Shown here in pieces: positions 18,506 to 26,494 of a stretch of DNA of 37,839 nt (its first letter is position 1; each line of letters begins with the position of its first letter). Both the position numbers and the translations under genes were made by a program. Under the pieces are notes generated by a model, which was not told the origin of the DNA, searched no databases, and saw only the letters and a list, made by a program, of their open reading frames with translations. The stretch comes from an uncultured Holophagaceae bacterium (GTDB lineage Bacteria; Acidobacteriota; Holophagae; Holophagales; Holophagaceae), in contig CAIPAY010000128.1 of NCBI GenBank assembly GCA_903863195.1, positions 1-37,839 of the forward strand, read 5' to 3'.

Positions 18506-19153
18506 ATGTCCGAACCCCTGCTCGACGCCCTGCTCGACGCCTGCCGCCGTCTCCACGCGGGGGGACTGCTGGCGGCCTCGGACGGCAACCTGTCCGTGCG
18601 GCTGCCCAACGGGCTCCTCGCCATGACGCCCAGCGGCGTGCCCAAGGCCAAGGTGGAGCTGCGCGACCTGGCCTACCTCCGCCTCGACGGCGAGGTTCTC
18701 TCGGGCCGGCCCAGCAGCGAGCGGGCCATGCACCTGGCCGTCTACCGCGCGGTGCCCGGGGCCCGGGCCATCGTCCACGCGCACCCGCCCACGGCCATCG
18801 CCTGGAGCCTGGCCCGGCCGGAGCTGAGAGAGCTGCCCGCGGACGCCCTGCCGGAGGTGATCCTCGCCGCGGGATCCATCCCCATCGTGCCCATGGCCAT
18901 CCCCGGCACCGAGGCCATGGGCACCCACCTGCTGCCCTTCCTGCCCGACCACCGCCTGCTGCTGCTGGCCCGCCACGGCGGCCTCTGCTGGGGCGACACC
19001 ATGGATGAGGCCGCCGGAGGCCTGGAGCGCCTGGAGCAGGTGGCCGTGATCCTCTGGAAGGCCGAGACCCTCGGAGGCGCCAAGCCCCTGCCCCCCGCCG
19101 AGCTCGCCGAGCTCCGCGCCCTCCGCGCCAAGCTGGGACCGCGGGCGATCTGA
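18506..19153 (+). CDS. Class II aldolase/adducin family protein; candidate 5-deoxy- or methylthio-ribulose-1-phosphate aldolase
   Basis: 215 residues, zinc-dependent. Visible residues: Glu72 in SSERAMHLAVY, His91 and His93 in IVHAHPPTA, and His157 in LARHGGLCWG, the usual zinc/catalytic set of fuculose-phosphate aldolases. The same fold includes MtnB dehydratase of the methionine salvage pathway. The next gene downstream, 166 bases on, is mtnA, whose product feeds either enzyme. No other methionine-salvage genes (mtnC, mtnD) are present, so the aldolase role of the DHAP shunt, giving dihydroxyacetone phosphate plus an aldehyde, is at least as likely as MtnB. The mRNA appears leaderless. Confidence 0.82.
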   Translation: MSEPLLDALLDACRRLHAGGLLAASDGNLSVRLPNGLLAMTPSGVPKAKVELRDLAYLRLDGEVLSGRPSSERAMHLAVYRAVPGARAIVHAHPPTAIAWSLARPELRELPADALPEVILAAGSIPIVPMAIPGTEAMGTHLLPFLPDHRLLLLARHGGLCWGDTMDEAAGGLERLEQVAVILWKAETLGGAKPLPPAELAELRALRAKLGPRAI

Positions 19154-19177
19154 GGGAAACAAGGGAAAGGCACTGAA

Positions 19178-19263
19178 ACAGGGATAAAGACGGATGAAGG
19201 GGATAAAACCACACAAGGCCCGACCCGCTTTTCATTTATCCCCTTCATCCCCTTCATCCCTGT
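19178..19263. repeat. Inverted repeat of the GGGGATGAA family
   Basis: Left arm 19178-19207 (ACAGGGATAAAGACGG...) and right arm 19235-19263 (TTTATCCCCTTCATCC...) pair with a few mismatches. Each arm is built of about 9-base units (GGATGAAGG). It lies between the aldolase and mtnA genes. The same family occurs at 20345, 33100 and 37725. Confidence 0.8.
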
Positions 19264-19319
19264 TCCTTCGCCCTTCTTCGTGGTCTTTGTGGTAATCAAA
19301 GTCTTCTTGTGGAATCCCA

Positions 19320-20309
19320 ATGACTCCTTTTGAATCCCTGGGCCTGAGACACGACGGCCGCACGGTGTGGGTGCTGGACCAGACGCGGCTGCCGGACGAG
19401 GAGCTGTGGCTGGACGGCAGCGAGCCCGCGGCCATGATCGCGCTCATCCAGCGGCTGGCGGTGCGCGGCGCGCCGCTCATCGGCGTGGCGGCGGCGGCCT
19501 GTCTGGCCACCTTCGCGGAGCGCGGGGCCTCGGTCGCAGAGTACGCGGCCGCCTGCGCCGCCCTGCGCGCGGCCCGGCCCACGGCCGTGAACCTCATGTG
19601 GGCCATGGACCGCATGCGGCCCGCCACGGATCCCGTCGCCGAGGCCCAGGCCATCTTCGCGGAAGATGTCCGGCTCTGCGAAGGCATGGCCGAGCACGGC
19701 GCGGCCCTCATCCAAGACGGTGAGCACCTGCTCACCCACTGCAACACCGGCGGCCTGGCCACGGCGGGCATCGGCACGGCCCTGGGCGTCATCCGCCGCG
19801 CCCACGAGCAGGGCAAGCGCATTCATGTCTACGCGGACGAGACCCGCCCGCTGCTGCAGGGGGGCCGCCTCACGGCCTGGGAGCTGAAGCGGCTCGGAAT
19901 CCCCGCCACCCTCATCACCGACAGCATGGCCGCCCTGCTGCTGCGCGACGGCAAGGTGCACCGGGTGCTGGTAGGCTCGGACCGCGTGGCCGCCAACGGC
20001 GACTTCGCCAACAAGGTGGGCACCTACGGGCTGGCCGTGCAGGCGCACTACCACGGCGTGCCCTTCCATCCCGTGGCGCCCTTCTCCACCGTGGACCTGG
20101 CCTGCCCGAATGGCGCCGCCATCCCCATCGAGCTGCGCGACGCCGCCGAGGTCCGCGGCTTCGGCTCCCTGCGCTGGGCCCCCGAGGGCATGCCCGCCTG
20201 GAACCCCAGCTTCGACGTCACCCCCGTGGACCTCGTCACCAGCCTCGTCCTGGATCGCAGCGTCTACACCGCCGAACAGCTTAAGGCCGGCGCCCTGCGA
20301 TCGGAATAG
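19320..20309 (+). CDS. mtnA: S-methyl-5-thioribose-1-phosphate isomerase
   Basis: Isomerises the ribose-1-phosphate left after phosphorolysis of 5'-methylthioadenosine (and of 5'-deoxyadenosine in the DHAP shunt) to the ribulose-1-phosphate. 329 residues. It belongs to the eIF2B-alpha-like fold, with catalytic Cys141 in THCNTGGLATAG and Asp221 in GSDRVAANGD, exactly 80 residues apart as in the Bacillus enzyme (160/240). RGAPLIGVAAA near residue 50 and ETRPLLQG are further family motifs. The ribosome site is weak (GTGGA) and lies in the tail of the preceding repeat element. Together with the upstream class II aldolase it forms a salvage pair. Confidence 0.93.
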   Translation: MTPFESLGLRHDGRTVWVLDQTRLPDEELWLDGSEPAAMIALIQRLAVRGAPLIGVAAAACLATFAERGASVAEYAAACAALRAARPTAVNLMWAMDRMRPATDPVAEAQAIFAEDVRLCEGMAEHGAALIQDGEHLLTHCNTGGLATAGIGTALGVIRRAHEQGKRIHVYADETRPLLQGGRLTAWELKRLGIPATLITDSMAALLLRDGKVHRVLVGSDRVAANGDFANKVGTYGLAVQAHYHGVPFHPVAPFSTVDLACPNGAAIPIELRDAAEVRGFGSLRWAPEGMPAWNPSFDVTPVDLVTSLVLDRSVYTAEQLKAGALRSE

Positions 20310-20344
20310 GAACCATCACAGGGAATCAACCTGCCTTTTCAGTT

Positions 20345-20397
20345 ATCCCCTTCATCCCTGATTATTAGTTCTTTTTTGAAACAGGGATGAAGGGGAT
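20345..20397. repeat. Inverted repeat of the GGGGATGAA family, possible terminator
   Basis: Perfect 16-bp arms 20345-20360 and 20382-20397 with a 21-base loop containing TTTTTT; a further GGGGATGAAAA unit follows. It lies between the convergent ends of mtnA and the XRE gene, where it may stop transcription. Confidence 0.8.
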
Positions 20398-20453
20398 GAA
20401 GGGGATGAAAAGCGGGTCTGTTTAGGGGCCTGGATCGCTGTAGCGTTCTCTGA

Positions 20454-20666
20454 CTAAGGCTCGACCAGCGAGAAGAGAGACTCCACGGGCGCCTCCAGCA
20501 CCTTGGCCAGCTTCAGAGCCAGCACGACGGAAGGCACCATCTTCCCCGTCTCGATGGCGTTGATGCTCTTCCGCGTCAGCCCCGCCAGGGCGGCCAGGTC
20601 GGCCTGGGTGAGGTCGCGCATGGCGCGGTGGACCTTGAGGGTTGTGCGAAGCTCGGCACCGGACAT
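20454..20666 (-). CDS. Small XRE-family (Cro/CI-type) transcriptional regulator
   Basis: 70 residues forming a single helix-turn-helix: LRTTLKVHRAMRDLTQADLAALAGLTRKSINAIETGKMVPSVVLALKLAKVL, with the short acidic tail typical of this stand-alone group. It starts 3 bases after the stop of a small membrane protein gene, so the two form an operon. Such pairs, a multi-pass membrane protein plus tiny XRE regulator, are common and usually self-regulated. The target is unknown. Confidence 0.87.
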   Translation of the reverse strand: MSGAELRTTLKVHRAMRDLTQADLAALAGLTRKSINAIETGKMVPSVVLALKLAKVLEAPVESLFSLVEP

Positions 20667-20669
20667 GGC

Positions 20670-21128
20670 TCAGTCCCGATCGAAGAAGAGGAACGCCGCC
20701 AGGAAGGAGATGGCCCCGATGAACCAGGTGAAGGTCCCCATGTGAGCGAGGCTGTCCGTGCTTGGACGAAGCCCCAGCAGCCAGGCCAGCGGCAGCTGCA
20801 CGACCATCACGATCAGGAAGGCGGCGCGAAAAGCACGCATGGCATTGAGTCTCCGGAACTCGTCCTTGGCCACCGCCTGGAGGTCCGGATCGTCGCTCGC
20901 GATCGAGACCCCCCTGCGGGAGATCAGGACCCAGGCGAGCCCCAGGGTTAGGATAGTGGGACTGAGCAGGAGGAGACTGAGCTGCAGGCGCTCGTGCTGG
21001 CCGTCTCGGTCCCAGGCGGTGAGGACCCCGTAGCACAGGGCGGGCAGCAGGCCGGCGAGGCAGATGGAGGCCAGCCGCTTCATGTAGCGGAGGAAGAACT
21101 CGGTGCGATGGGCTTCGGGCTGCTTCAT
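20670..21128 (-). CDS. Small multi-pass membrane protein, partner of XRE regulator
   Basis: 152 residues with four hydrophobic segments (about 21-37, 49-69, 97-116 and 127-146), arranged as two pairs separated by a charged middle (SDDPDLQAVAKDEFRRL). I do not recognise a named family beyond the common membrane protein/XRE pairing. The start at 21128 has GGAG 6 bases upstream; an in-frame ATG at 21170 lacks a ribosome site. It is probably transcribed from the AT-rich stretch at 21150-21200 (TTGCTT, 16 bases, TATGTT). Confidence 0.72.
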   Translation of the reverse strand: MKQPEAHRTEFFLRYMKRLASICLAGLLPALCYGVLTAWDRDGQHERLQLSLLLLSPTILTLGLAWVLISRRGVSIASDDPDLQAVAKDEFRRLNAMRAFRAAFLIVMVVQLPLAWLLGLRPSTDSLAHMGTFTWFIGAISFLAAFLFFDRD

Positions 21129-21199
21129 GGCGATCTCCGTGGGGGCCAGGGCTCCCCGTGGAGAGAACATAACTCATACGGGACAAAAAGCAACCTATA

Positions 21200-21219
21200 G
21201 GTGTCTTTTGTTGGACACC
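21200..21219 (-). terminator. Possible terminator after the acyl-CoA ligase gene
   Basis: GGTGTC/GACACC with an 8-base loop, followed on the minus strand by TATAGGTTGCTTTTT. The T-run is 9 bases away from the stem, so termination may be weak; the repeat could instead be an operator for the XRE operon, whose promoter overlaps it. Confidence 0.35.
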
Positions 21220-21234
21220 GACTCGTCAGCGGCC

Positions 21235-23031
21235 TCAGTGCCCCACGTTCCGGTACATGGCCTCGATCTCGGCCTTGAAGGCGGCCGCGATGGCCTTTCG
21301 GCGCAGCTTCAGGGTGGGGGTCAGCTCCCCCAGCTCCATGGAGAAGGGACGGTGCAGCAGGGTGAACTTCTTGACCTGCTCGTACTGGGCCAGCTCCTTC
21401 TGGAGCTGCTGGAGGCGCTCCTCGAAGAAGGCCACCACCCGGCTGTGGGCCACCAGCTCCGCCAGGTCCTGGTACTTGAGATCCACGGAGCGGGCGAACT
21501 CCTCCAGGCTCTCGAAGTGGGGCACGATCAGCGCCGAGACGAAGTTCCGGGAGTCGGCGATGATGGCGATCTGGTCGATGAAGGGGTCCTTGCCCAGCAT
21601 GCCTTCGACCCGCTGGGGGGCGATGTACTTGCCGTTGGAGGTCTTCATGAGCTCCTTAATGCGCTCGGTGAAGATCAGGTTGCCCAGGGCATCGATGTCC
21701 CCGGCGTCACCGGTACGGAGGAAGCCATCCGCGGTCATGGCCTTCGCGGTCTCCTCCGGTCGGTTGTAGTAGCCCCGCATGATGGTAGGGCCCTTGACCA
21801 GCAGCTCGTGGTCCTCGCCCAGCTTCACCGCCAGCCCATCGAGGGGGCGGCCGAGGGTGCCGATGGGGAGGGTGCCGTCCTCGTAGCAGGAGACGGTGGC
21901 GCAGGTCTCCGAGAGCCCGTAGCCGTATTTCAGGTTCAGGCCGATGGCCTGGAAGAAGACGTTCACATCGTCCGCGAGGGCCGCGCCGGCCACGGGAAAG
22001 AACTTGCAGCGGCCGCCGAACAGCTCCCGCAGCTTGCGGAAGATGAGCCGGTCCGCCAGCTGGAGCTTGAGGGCCAGCCAGGGCCCAGGCCGCTGCCCCA
22101 GGATGCGGAGGCGCACCCGCTGCGTGCCGGCCCGCATGGCCCAAAGAAACAGGGCGCGGACCGGCCCGGAGGCCTTGGCGATGCGGCCGTGGATGCCGGC
22201 GTAGGCCTTCTCGTAGACCCGCGGCACCGCGCACAGGTGCGTTGGTTTGACCTCCCCGATGACTTCGATGAGGGTGAGGGGGTCCCGAATGTAGACGTTG
22301 AGCGCGCCCCGGTAGAGCACGTAGAAGGTCCAGGCCCGCTCGAAGATGTGGCAGAGCGGCAGCATGGCCAGCGAGACGTCGCCGGGCTCCACCTTCAGCC
22401 GGAGGTCGTGCAGGTGCATGGCCTCCATGACGTTGGCCTGGTCCAGCATCACGCCCTTGGGTTCGCCCGTGGTGCCCGACGTGTAGACCAGCGTGAGCAG
22501 GTCGTCCCTCCGCAGCTCCCCGGCCCGGCGCTGCACCTCCCCGGCGCTGGCGGGGCCTGCCCCCAGCTGGATCAGGGCCTGCAGGCTGAGAGCCCGGGGC
22601 TCCCCTCGGAGGTCCACCTTGGGATCCAGGCCGATCACGTGGTCGAGATCGCCCGTGGCCAGGAAGGCCAGGCCCAGGTCCACCTCGGTCTGTTCCCCGA
22701 CGAAGAGGATGCGGATGCCTGCGTCCCGCAGGATGAAGCGGGCCTGCTCCGGGGTGCTGGTGGGATAGAGGGGCACCGTGACCCCCCGGGCGGCCAGGAT
22801 GCCCAGGTCCACCTGCGTCCACTCGGGCATATTCCGGGCACAGAGCCCCACCTTGTCGCCGGCCTGGTGCCCCAGGTGGACGAGTCCCCCGGCGACACCC
22901 TCCAGAGCCGCACCCAGCTCCCGCCAGGTGATGTCCCGCCAATGGCCATCCACCTTCGCGCGCTGGGCGGGCCGGTCGGCCCAGTCCTGAGCGTGCTGGC
23001 GGTAGATCTCGATCAGGTGACTGGATCCCAT
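21235..23031 (-). CDS. Long-chain fatty acid-CoA ligase (AMP-forming)
   Basis: Activates fatty acids with ATP and CoA through an acyl-adenylate, at the membrane. 598 residues from the chosen start MGSSHLIEIYRQ. Adenylate-forming motifs: LVYTSGTTGEPKGVM (P-loop), YGLSETCATVS, and the hinge region FLRTGDAGDIDALGNLIFTERIKELMKTSNGKYIAP. It belongs to the FAA1/AMP-dependent synthetase group with an inserted segment around TFYVLYRGALNVYI. An upstream in-frame ATG at 23109 would add 26 residues of poor coding quality. A palindrome GAATGTACGTTC at 23051-23062 overlaps the likely -10 (TACATT) and may be an operator. Confidence 0.9.
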   Translation of the reverse strand: MGSSHLIEIYRQHAQDWADRPAQRAKVDGHWRDITWRELGAALEGVAGGLVHLGHQAGDKVGLCARNMPEWTQVDLGILAARGVTVPLYPTSTPEQARFILRDAGIRILFVGEQTEVDLGLAFLATGDLDHVIGLDPKVDLRGEPRALSLQALIQLGAGPASAGEVQRRAGELRRDDLLTLVYTSGTTGEPKGVMLDQANVMEAMHLHDLRLKVEPGDVSLAMLPLCHIFERAWTFYVLYRGALNVYIRDPLTLIEVIGEVKPTHLCAVPRVYEKAYAGIHGRIAKASGPVRALFLWAMRAGTQRVRLRILGQRPGPWLALKLQLADRLIFRKLRELFGGRCKFFPVAGAALADDVNVFFQAIGLNLKYGYGLSETCATVSCYEDGTLPIGTLGRPLDGLAVKLGEDHELLVKGPTIMRGYYNRPEETAKAMTADGFLRTGDAGDIDALGNLIFTERIKELMKTSNGKYIAPQRVEGMLGKDPFIDQIAIIADSRNFVSALIVPHFESLEEFARSVDLKYQDLAELVAHSRVVAFFEERLQQLQKELAQYEQVKKFTLLHRPFSMELGELTPTLKLRRKAIAAAFKAEIEAMYRNVGH

Positions 23032-23050
23032 GGCCTGACCCCCGGAGCAG

Positions 23051-23062
23051 GAATGTACGTTC
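23051..23062. promoter_or_regulatory. Possible operator of the acyl-CoA ligase gene
   Basis: GAATGTACGTTC, a near-perfect palindrome covering a candidate -10 (TACATT on the minus strand). It could be a fatty-acid-responsive repressor site, or resemble a Gram-positive type LexA box (GAAC-N4-GTTC) with one mismatch. Confidence 0.25.
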
Positions 23063-23098
23063 GGCGGGACCTGCTCACCACCGGAATTGTTGAAGGAA

Positions 23099-23476
23099 TC
23101 ACTCCCCACGGCCGCTGAGAGCCTGCAGGCCTACGCCCACCACGATGACGGCCAGGGCCACCCAGCGCATAGGGGTCATGGCCTCGCCCAGGAAGGCGCG
23201 GGCCATGAGCGCGTTGGCGATGAACCCCAGGGCCAGGAAGGGGTAGGCGTAGTTCACCTGCACCAGCGAGAGGGCGCCAAGCCAGACCACCACGCTCACC
23301 GCGTAGCAGGCCAGTCCCGCGATGACCCAGGGCTCCAGCATCAGCTTGAACAGCGGCCCCACAGCCAGCTCCATGCCACCCGCGGCCTGGAGCCCCTTCT
23401 TGAGGCAGATCTGCGCGGCGGCATTGAGCAGCACGCCCAGCACGATGAGGGGAATGGCCTTCAGGTTGGGGTTCAA
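23099..23476 (-). CDS. Small SMR/EamA-type membrane protein, ArnE/ArnF-like flippase subunit
   Basis: 125 residues with four membrane segments, starting about residues 8, 44, 64 and 103. Motifs LNAAAQICLKKGL in helix 1 and YAYPFLALGFIANALMARAFLGE later match the small multidrug resistance fold used by ArnE/ArnF, which flip undecaprenyl-phosphate-aminoarabinose. I chose the TTG at 23476, whose last bases overlap the TGA of the glycosyltransferase gene (TTGA), with GGAG 5 bases upstream; an in-frame GTG at 23509 lies inside that gene. The company of two ArnT-like genes supports a lipid-linked sugar substrate. A single subunit only; no second partner is adjacent. Confidence 0.8.
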   Translation of the reverse strand: MNPNLKAIPLIVLGVLLNAAAQICLKKGLQAAGGMELAVGPLFKLMLEPWVIAGLACYAVSVVVWLGALSLVQVNYAYPFLALGFIANALMARAFLGEAMTPMRWVALAVIVVGVGLQALSGRGE

Positions 23477-24474
23477 GGGGACTCCAGCAGCTGGGTAAGT
23501 TCGTGCCACAGGACGGTCTCATCCAGGGCGTTCATGCAGGGATGCCCCGGCAGCGGACAGTGGAAGACCATGCACTCCAGGCAATCCAGATCCTCCCGCC
23601 GCACCACGCAGACCCGGGGGCCCCAGGGGCCCGAGTGCCGGGGCCGGGTGGGGCCAAAGACCGCCAGAGTCGGGATGCCCGCCCCCGCCGCGATGTGCCC
23701 CAGCCCGGAGTCCATGCCCACCAGGGCGCGGGCCCCGCAGACCCAGGCCGCGGACAGGGCCAGCGGACAGCGGTCCACGAGGTTCAGGGCCTGGGGCAGC
23801 GCCGCCACCAGCTCCCCGGCCAGTCGCTGGTCCTCGGCCCCGGCGCCCAGGATCACCACGCCCAGGCCCCGCTCCCGCAGACGCCGCCCGAGGGCTGCGA
23901 AGAGGGGCACGGAGAGCCGCTTGGAGCCGCTGTTGGCGCCCGGGGCGAACACCACGTAGTCGCCCTGGAAGCCGCTCTCGACCTGCTGGGCGGCCTGGGC
24001 CTCGAAGGCCTGGTCCCGGGGCCGGAAGGGGGTGAAGCCCATGGGACCCAGGTCCGGGAAGGCCTGGCTGACGACACTGGCATAGCGCTGCACGAAGGGA
24101 TCCTCACGCTGGTAGAAGGCCACACTGTGCGTCTGCAGCAGGGACACCCCGCCATCCCCGCAGCCCAGGCGCAGGGGCACCCGGGCCAGGCAGGCCGCCA
24201 GGTGGGGCCGCGCGCTCTTCGGAAAGCCGATGAGGGCCGCGGGCCGGTGCTGGCGCAGCAGCTTGGCGGCCTCCCAGGCCCCGTATTTCCGTCCGGGCTC
24301 GGCCACGGTCGCCACCACGTTCGCGCTGCCCTCAAAGAGCTCCACGGCCACCGCCGGGCCCCAGACCACCAGGGGCAGCCCGGCGCGGCGGAGGGGCTCC
24401 ACGGCGGCGTAGGCCATCATGGCATCGCCGAAGAAGCGGTTCACCCGCATCCAATAGGCACCTTGCGGGATCAT
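23473..24474 (-). CDS. Glycosyltransferase family 9 (heptosyltransferase-like)
   Basis: 333 residues. GT9 enzymes add heptoses to the LPS inner core in the cytoplasm. Family motifs seen: VNRFFGDAMMAYAAVEPLRRAG at the N-terminus, VVFAPGANSGSKRL near 180, and MDSGLGHIAAGAGIPTLAVFGPTRP near 270. These are followed by the C-terminal cysteine cluster CLECMVFHCPLPGHPC common in heptosyltransferases. The start codon overlaps the stop of the ArnT-like gene by 4 bases (ATGA). Acceptor and donor sugars cannot be given. Confidence 0.9.
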   Translation of the reverse strand: MIPQGAYWMRVNRFFGDAMMAYAAVEPLRRAGLPLVVWGPAVAVELFEGSANVVATVAEPGRKYGAWEAAKLLRQHRPAALIGFPKSARPHLAACLARVPLRLGCGDGGVSLLQTHSVAFYQREDPFVQRYASVVSQAFPDLGPMGFTPFRPRDQAFEAQAAQQVESGFQGDYVVFAPGANSGSKRLSVPLFAALGRRLRERGLGVVILGAGAEDQRLAGELVAALPQALNLVDRCPLALSAAWVCGARALVGMDSGLGHIAAGAGIPTLAVFGPTRPRHSGPWGPRVCVVRREDLDCLECMVFHCPLPGHPCMNALDETVLWHELTQLLESP

Positions 24475-26162
24475 CCGGACCTCTTCCTGAGCAACAGGAT
24501 ATCCCCACTTCCCGTGGTCACCGAGAGCAGCACCTCGAAGCGGGCCCGCAGCGCCGGGCTGTTGCCCCAGGCGTCCTGCTCCCACTCGTCCCGCTGGGCC
24601 ACCAGCCGGGCTTCCGGGTCCAGCTGCGCCAGGGCCGCGGCACTGCGGACCTCGGGCATCAGGTGGTCGGTGTAGACCATGACCCCGCTGCGCAGGGTCT
24701 GCCAGTAGAAGACCTGCCGGCCCCGGATCAGCGGCTGGACAGCCGCTGTCCAGCGGTGATAGCTCTTCCGGGCGTCCAGCAGGCGGAAGCCCCAGGTGCC
24801 CCCGGCCAGGTAGAGCAGGCCCAGGCCCAGGGCCACCCCCTGCACCAGGCCCGGTCCCTGGCCCCGGACCGTGCTCACCAGCACCACCACCAGCCCGCTG
24901 CCCAGGCCCAGGGCCAGGACGCGCAGGAGGTCGAGGAAGGGCGCCACCTCGGCCTGGGTCCTGGCCCCGCCCGCCCCGAGGGCGAGGGCCGCCAGCCCCA
25001 GGACCAGCACGCCCAGCAGCCCCGCGAGCAGGGCCCCGAGCCGCCGGGCCCGGGTGGGGGTCGCCCCCCGGAGCAGGTCCCCCGTCTGCAGCGCCAGGAA
25101 GGGATAGGCCATGAGCAGGTACTTGCCCTGCTTGCTCTGCACGGCGCTCAGGAACACCAGGGGCACCAGGAAGGCCAGGAGCAGGAAGCGGCCCGTCGGC
25201 CCCGCCAGGGCCCGCTCCCGCCGCAGGTGCAGGGCCACCGCTGGCAGCAGCAGGGACCAGGGGAAGAAGTCGCCCAGCAGATACTCGAGGTATTTCCACC
25301 AGGGGTGGACGTGGTCCCAGGCCCGGGTGGCCCGGCCGAGGTTCTGCAGCACGATGAGCTCGTAGGCGTAGTGTGGCCCCCCTCGCAGGCCTGCGGCCAC
25401 ATACCAGGCGGCCACGGGCAGCACCACGATCGCCGTGCCCAGGGTCAGGCGCGCGCGGCGCAGCACCGCCAGGTCGCGCTGCCAGAGCAGGAACGCCGCC
25501 AGCAGCAGCACGGACAGCACCGGCGCCAGCGGCCCCTTGGCCAGGAAGGCCAGCGCCAGCCAGCCGTAGGCCTTCAGGAACCAGACCTGGGCTTCGTCCG
25601 GGCCGCTTCCACCCGCCTCGCCTCGCAGCAGCAGGTAGCCACTGAGCCAGCAGAGCCAGCTCCAGGCCAGCAGGGCCGAGAAGAGGAGGTCGATCTGGAT
25701 GAACTGGCTCTGCCAGAACCAGAGGGGCGTCACCGCGAGGATCAGCGCAGCGGGCTCGGCGGTCCCCACTGGCAGGAAGCGCAGGGCCCAGCGGCGGAAG
25801 GCCGCGAGGAAGGCCACCGAGGCCACCACCGAGGGCAGCCGCAGCGCCCAGGCGGCCACGCCCTGGGTGAAGCCCAGCCCGCCCGTGAGGGTCTCCAGCA
25901 GCCCGGCGGAAACCTTCATCACCCAGTAGTAGAGGATCGGCTTCTCGCTGTAAGGCACCCCGTTCAGGTAGGGCAGCAGCCAGGAGCCGCGCAGGCGCAT
26001 CTCCTTCACGCACTGGGCGAAGTCCGGCTCATCCGGAGCCCAGAGGTCCCGCATGGGCAGCACCGCCAGCAGCAGCGCCGCGAAGAGCAGCTCCGGCAGG
26101 TGGGCGCGCACCCAGGCTTGGAGGCGGGGCGCAAGTGGGAGCGGAGCGGCAGGAGCAGTCAC
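24471..26162 (-). CDS. ArnT-like GT-C glycosyltransferase, first copy
   Basis: 563 residues, about 12 membrane segments. The periplasm-facing first loop carries WAPDEPDFAQCVKEM (Asp44-Glu45), then GSWLLPYLNGVPYSEKPILYYW, the signature of ArnT/PMT-type enzymes that use undecaprenyl-phosphate-linked sugars to decorate lipid A or proteins. A second set of charged residues lies at QIDLLF. The C-terminal part is a soluble domain (from about 450). The start is uncertain: the frame opens at a GTG at 26162 with GGAGG only one base upstream. It leads an operon with GT9 and the flippase-like gene, and is divergent from the 11-residue-repeat protein gene. Confidence 0.88.
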   Translation of the reverse strand: MTAPAAPLPLAPRLQAWVRAHLPELLFAALLLAVLPMRDLWAPDEPDFAQCVKEMRLRGSWLLPYLNGVPYSEKPILYYWVMKVSAGLLETLTGGLGFTQGVAAWALRLPSVVASVAFLAAFRRWALRFLPVGTAEPAALILAVTPLWFWQSQFIQIDLLFSALLAWSWLCWLSGYLLLRGEAGGSGPDEAQVWFLKAYGWLALAFLAKGPLAPVLSVLLLAAFLLWQRDLAVLRRARLTLGTAIVVLPVAAWYVAAGLRGGPHYAYELIVLQNLGRATRAWDHVHPWWKYLEYLLGDFFPWSLLLPAVALHLRRERALAGPTGRFLLLAFLVPLVFLSAVQSKQGKYLLMAYPFLALQTGDLLRGATPTRARRLGALLAGLLGVLVLGLAALALGAGGARTQAEVAPFLDLLRVLALGLGSGLVVVLVSTVRGQGPGLVQGVALGLGLLYLAGGTWGFRLLDARKSYHRWTAAVQPLIRGRQVFYWQTLRSGVMVYTDHLMPEVRSAAALAQLDPEARLVAQRDEWEQDAWGNSPALRARFEVLLSVTTGSGDILLLRKRSG

Positions 26163-26203
26163 CCCTCCATGATCGCCTGGAAGCGCCGCCGCCGCCCAGG
26201 CGT

Positions 26204-26209
26204 TAGACT
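26204..26209 (+). promoter_or_regulatory. -10 element for a leaderless transcript
   Basis: TAGACT, then GGCCGC (6 bases) and the ATG of the 90-residue repeat protein. There is no Shine-Dalgarno sequence. Confidence 0.45.
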
Positions 26210-26215
26210 GGCCGC

Positions 26216-26488
26216 ATGACGCCCCTGCTCCTCAGCCTTCTGCTCCTGGGCGCCCCGGCAGACGGGGTGAAGGAAGACCTCAAGCAGGCGGGCAAGGAGG
26301 TCGGCCAGGCCATCCAGGAAGGTGGCAAGGCTGTCGGCCAGGCCGCCAAGCAGGGCGCCAAGGCCGTGGCCCGCGGCGCCAAGACCACCGGCAAGGCCAT
26401 CGCCAAAGGCGCGAAGGAGGCCGGCAAGGGCATCGCCAAGGGTGCCAAGGAAGCCGGCGAGGGCATCAAGGACGCCGTAAAAAAGTAA
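26216..26488 (+). CDS. Exported small protein made of 11-residue amphipathic repeats
   Basis: 90 residues with a short signal peptide (MTPLLLSLLLLGAPADG). The rest is five and a half 11-residue repeats rich in Lys, Ala and Gly: GKEVGQAIQEG, GKAVGQAAKQG, AKAVARGAKTT, GKAIAKGAKEA, GKGIAKGAKEA, GEGIKDAVKK. Eleven-residue periodicity is the pattern of LEA group 3, apolipoprotein and synuclein helices, which lie on membranes or fold on drying. The DNA repeats in 33-base units. Strongly cationic. It is convergent with the second ArnT-like gene (6 bases between stops) and divergent from the first, inside the LPS-modification cluster. Function not known; low sequence complexity means the family resemblance is only structural. 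Confidence 0.75.
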   Translation: MTPLLLSLLLLGAPADGVKEDLKQAGKEVGQAIQEGGKAVGQAAKQGAKAVARGAKTTGKAIAKGAKEAGKGIAKGAKEAGEGIKDAVKK

Positions 26489-26494
26489 GCGGCC

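Noticed and set aside
23473..26013. Single 846-residue minus-strand protein including the GT9 domain
   Set aside because: The first 500 or so residues are the out-of-frame shadow of the ArnT-like gene; the GT9 domain has its own ATG at 24474 overlapping the upstream stop.
26203..26469. 88-residue minus-strand frame opposite the 11-residue-repeat protein
   Set aside because: The Pro/Ala/Leu-rich product is the antisense reading of the repeats, with no ribosome site.
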